From contig NZ_FOAX01000001.1 in assembly GCF_900109775.1 (NCBI RefSeq), positions 1,240,001 to 1,304,000 of the forward strand: a stretch of 64,000 nt of DNA. Direction: 5' to 3'. Every line of letters begins with the position of its first letter. Position 1 is the first letter of the stretch. The position numbers were made by a program, and so were the translations under genes. Under the pieces are notes generated by a model. The model saw only the letters and a list, made by a program, of their open reading frames with translations, did no database searches and was not told the DNA's origin. Of the stretch, positions 61,865-64,000 are shown piece after piece. This DNA comes from Pseudoxanthomonas sp. GM95 (lineage in GTDB: Bacteria; Pseudomonadota; Gammaproteobacteria; Xanthomonadales; Xanthomonadaceae).

Positions 61865-62947
61865 TCAGCGGGCTGGTGCCAGCAGCGGCGAGAGCACCGG
61901 TTCGAGCTGCTCGCGGCGCCAGCCGGACAGCGCGGCCGGCCATTCGCCGCGATCCATCAGCGCTTCCAGCCAACGGCGCGAAGCCAGGATGCCGTCGGGC
62001 AGGCCCAGCTCGGCGGACTTGGCCGAGACCGCGTCCTGCAGCTTCTTCAGGCGCTGCTTGTCCTGGTCGGTGGCCTTGGCCAGCGGCGCGTTGGCTTCGT
62101 CTTCCAGCGGCGTGGACAGGGCGTCCCAGATCGCGTCGGCCAGCTTCTTGGGCGCCTTGGGCTGCTGCTCGAGCCAGCGGCCCAGCGCTTCGCGCGTGGC
62201 CGGCGGGTTGCGGGCGAGGGTGGCGGCCAGCTCGTTGTCCAGGATCCAGCTTTTGGGCCGGTCGCTGTTGCGTGCCTGCACCTCGCGCCAGCGCAGCAGG
62301 CGTAGCAGCAGGTGCTGGGCGTGCGCATCAAGGAACTGCGCGCTGCGCATCGACAGGTGCGGCCAGCGTTCGCCACCGGCATCGCCGGCCTGGGCCACCA
62401 TGCGTGCGCAGTCGTTGGCCAGCCAGGCACTGCGGCCCAGCGCGTCCAGTTTGGCGGTGAGGGCGTCGTAGATCGCGCCGAGATGGGTGACGTCATCGGC
62501 GGCGTATTCGAGCTGCGAGGCCGACAGCGGCCGGCGCAGCCAGTCCGAGCGGGTCTCGCCCTTGGCCAGGGTGATGCCGGTGATCTCGGCGACCAGCTTC
62601 TGGTAGCCCATGCCACCACCGACGCCGGCCAGCGCCGCGGCGATCTGGGTATCGAACAACGGCGAAGGCTGCACGCCGCAGGCCCAGCCCAGCGCGACCA
62701 GGTCTTCGCTGGCGCTGTGCATCACCTTGACCACGTCGGGGTTGGATAGCAGCGGCGCCAGGGCTTCGTTCATACCCGGCACCAGCGGATCGACCAGCAA
62801 GGTGGTGTCGCCAATGGCGATCTGGACCAGCGCCAGCTGCGGCCAGAAGGTCTTCTCGCGGATGAATTCGGTGTCCATGCCCACCCAGGCGGGCAGCTGC
62901 TGCAGGTGCGCACGCAGCGCGTCGGGGGAGTCGATCCAGATGGGCAC
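61865..62947 (-). CDS. rnd: Ribonuclease D
   Basis: The 360-residue 3'-5' exoribonuclease acts on tRNA precursors. DEDD exonuclease motifs are GMDTEFIREKTFWPQLALVQ, KVMHSASEDLVAL and LEYAADDVTHLGAIYD. The HRDC domain follows at about 210-290 (LLRLLRWREVQARNSDRPKS). Start at 62947 (MPIWIDSPDAL). Confidence 0.95.
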   Translation of the reverse strand: MPIWIDSPDALRAHLQQLPAWVGMDTEFIREKTFWPQLALVQIAIGDTTLLVDPLVPGMNEALAPLLSNPDVVKVMHSASEDLVALGWACGVQPSPLFDTQIAAALAGVGGGMGYQKLVAEITGITLAKGETRSDWLRRPLSASQLEYAADDVTHLGAIYDALTAKLDALGRSAWLANDCARMVAQAGDAGGERWPHLSMRSAQFLDAHAQHLLLRLLRWREVQARNSDRPKSWILDNELAATLARNPPATREALGRWLEQQPKAPKKLADAIWDALSTPLEDEANAPLAKATDQDKQRLKKLQDAVSAKSAELGLPDGILASRRWLEALMDRGEWPAALSGWRREQLEPVLSPLLAPAR

Positions 62948-63060
62948 GCAGGTCTCTTCGATGAAAGCGGGGAATCGCCAGCGCGGTTTGCCGGCGCGGG
63001 CGACAATAGCCTAACGTCCTTTGCCCGCCGGCTGCCCGGCGACCTGAGATTGGAGGAAGT

Positions 63061-64000
63061 TTGCGGCGCATCGTTCCAGCCCTGCTGATGCTGCTCCTGG
63101 CGGGCTGCGGTGAACCACCGCCCGCGCCCGCGCCGTCGGTGAAGCCCGACGCGGCGCCGGCCGTGCCCGCGCCCGCCGCGCGCACGCCCAGCGTCACGGT
63201 CAGCGGCGATACCTCGGCCGATGCCGGCCTCAACTGGGACGCGCCGCAGGTGCAGCTCAGCGCCGATGGCGTGCGCGCCGCGCGCCGCGATGCGGCCGCC
63301 GCCCTGCGCGAGGGCGATCTGTTCGAACAGCCGCGTGATGCTATTCCGCTGTACCTGGCCCTGTTGCGCCTGGACCCGAAAGACACGATCGCCACGCGTG
63401 GCCTGGCACGCGCCGCCACCGCGCTGCTGGCCCAGGGCAACCGGGCAGTGGGCCTGGCCGAGGACGATCCGCAGGCGCTGGCCCGCGCGGTGCGGATCGC
63501 CGCGGTGCTGCGCACCGTGATCCCCGCCGACGCGCGTACCGATCCTTACCTGAGCAAGGTCGATCTGGCCGAACAGCTGGCCCGCCTCAACGCCACCGGC
63601 GAAAGCCAGCTGCGCCAGGGCCTGCTGGGCGAAGGCGAGGCCTCCGGCGCGCTGGAGACCTTCCACGCCGTGCTGGAACTGGCGCCGGGCCAGTCGCGCG
63701 CCACGCAGGGCCTGGCCGCGACCGAGAGCGCCTTCATCCGCCACGCCGAAGACGCCGCGCAGGCCGGCGACTTCGACGGTGCCGCGCGCTGGATGGGCTT
63801 TGCCAATGGGGTGCGCGAGGACGCGCCGACGGTGGACGATGCCTATACGCGCATCGAGCACGAACGCGCGCGCCAGATCGCCGCGCTACGCGACGCCGCC
63901 GTGGCCGAGCTGGTCACACCGCTCGGCCTCAAGGACGCGCGCGAGAAGCTGGCCGCGGCGCTACGCATCGCGCTGCCTGGCGACGCGGTGGCCGCCGACC
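63061..64000 (+). CDS. Lipoprotein with TPR-like helical repeats (truncated by window end)
   Basis: The frame opens at TTG 63061 after GGAGG (63052-63056) and stays open to the window end (over 310 residues). It starts with an Arg-Arg n-region and lipobox LLLAGC. A Pro/Ala-rich linker (about 18-45) is followed by Ala/Leu/Arg helices in TPR-like pairs (REGDLFEQPRDAIPLYLALL; AVLELAPGQSRATQGLAAT). An internal ATG at 63088 is a poorer start as it shortens the signal. The C-terminal domain is not visible, so function is open. Divergent from rnd. Confidence 0.75.
   Translation, partial: MRRIVPALLMLLLAGCGEPPPAPAPSVKPDAAPAVPAPAARTPSVTVSGDTSADAGLNWDAPQVQLSADGVRAARRDAAAALREGDLFEQPRDAIPLYLALLRLDPKDTIATRGLARAATALLAQGNRAVGLAEDDPQALARAVRIAAVLRTVIPADARTDPYLSKVDLAEQLARLNATGESQLRQGLLGEGEASGALETFHAVLELAPGQSRATQGLAATESAFIRHAEDAAQAGDFDGAARWMGFANGVREDAPTVDDAYTRIEHERARQIAALRDAAVAELVTPLGLKDAREKLAAALRIALPGDAVAAD

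Overview
This is a GC-rich, gene-dense, ordinary chromosomal stretch of a gammaproteobacterium. The gene set points to the Xanthomonadaceae (a Xanthomonas, Stenotrophomonas or Pseudoxanthomonas relative): a divergent serA / D-2-hydroxyglutarate dehydrogenase pair, an mtnBDC methionine-salvage set, leucine dehydrogenase, an alpha-amino-acid ester hydrolase-like CocE enzyme, an EfpL-type elongation factor and an sdhCDAB-sdhE-ygfX-lolCD block. The genus is my inference from protein content; no rRNA is present. I see no prophage, insertion sequence, CRISPR array or clear genomic island.

Layout. 1-5.2 kb: small membrane c-type cytochrome, methionine salvage (mtnB, mtnD, mtnC), amino-acid permease, Nudix hydrolase. 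5.2-8.1 kb: a REP-like palindrome, serA and its probable metabolic partner D-2-hydroxyglutarate dehydrogenase. 8.1-12.6 kb: a secreted Ser-rich protein with an Lnb-like (DUF4105) protein, EfpL, an SDR dehydrogenase and a GNAT. 12.7-15.2 kb: feoA-feoB plus a Cys-tailed membrane protein behind a Fur-like box. 15.2-17.3 kb: bactofilin with a zinc-ribbon protein, and two Ala-rich lipoproteins. 17.4-25.4 kb: thiolase, leucine dehydrogenase, MFS/LysR pair, CPA2 antiporter, RIO1-like kinase. 25.4-34.7 kb: secreted peptidases (M28, M1), SGNH hydrolase, GST, small membrane and DUF proteins, JmjC-like protein, DksA-type zinc finger, short MscS channel. 34.7-44.5 kb: class I fumarase, Cys-rich lipoproteins, GST, ArsC-like protein, PldA, cold-shock protein, glycine-zipper proteins, TcdA, TatD. 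44.6-48.5 kb: DUF3857/transglutaminase membrane protein, GNAT and GST in a tightly overlapping operon. 48.5-55.9 kb: YgfZ, a 50-codon SDHAF4 homologue, sdhCDAB, sdhE, ygfX, lolC-type permease, lolD. 55.9-64 kb: tRNA-Ala(CGC), two GAF proteins, AraC and Lrp regulators, CocE-type hydrolase, RNase D and a lipoprotein cut by the window edge.

The most coherent functional unit is the succinate dehydrogenase locus. The four structural subunits are accompanied by two dedicated assembly factors (an SDHAF4 homologue upstream and SdhE downstream), by YgfX, and by divergently transcribed YgfZ, an iron-sulfur repair protein. The SDHAF4 gene is only 153 bp and easily missed. Other couplings worth attention are serA with D-2-hydroxyglutarate dehydrogenase, the DUF4105 protein with its one-base-overlapping secreted partner, and two families of short paralogous lipoproteins of unknown role.
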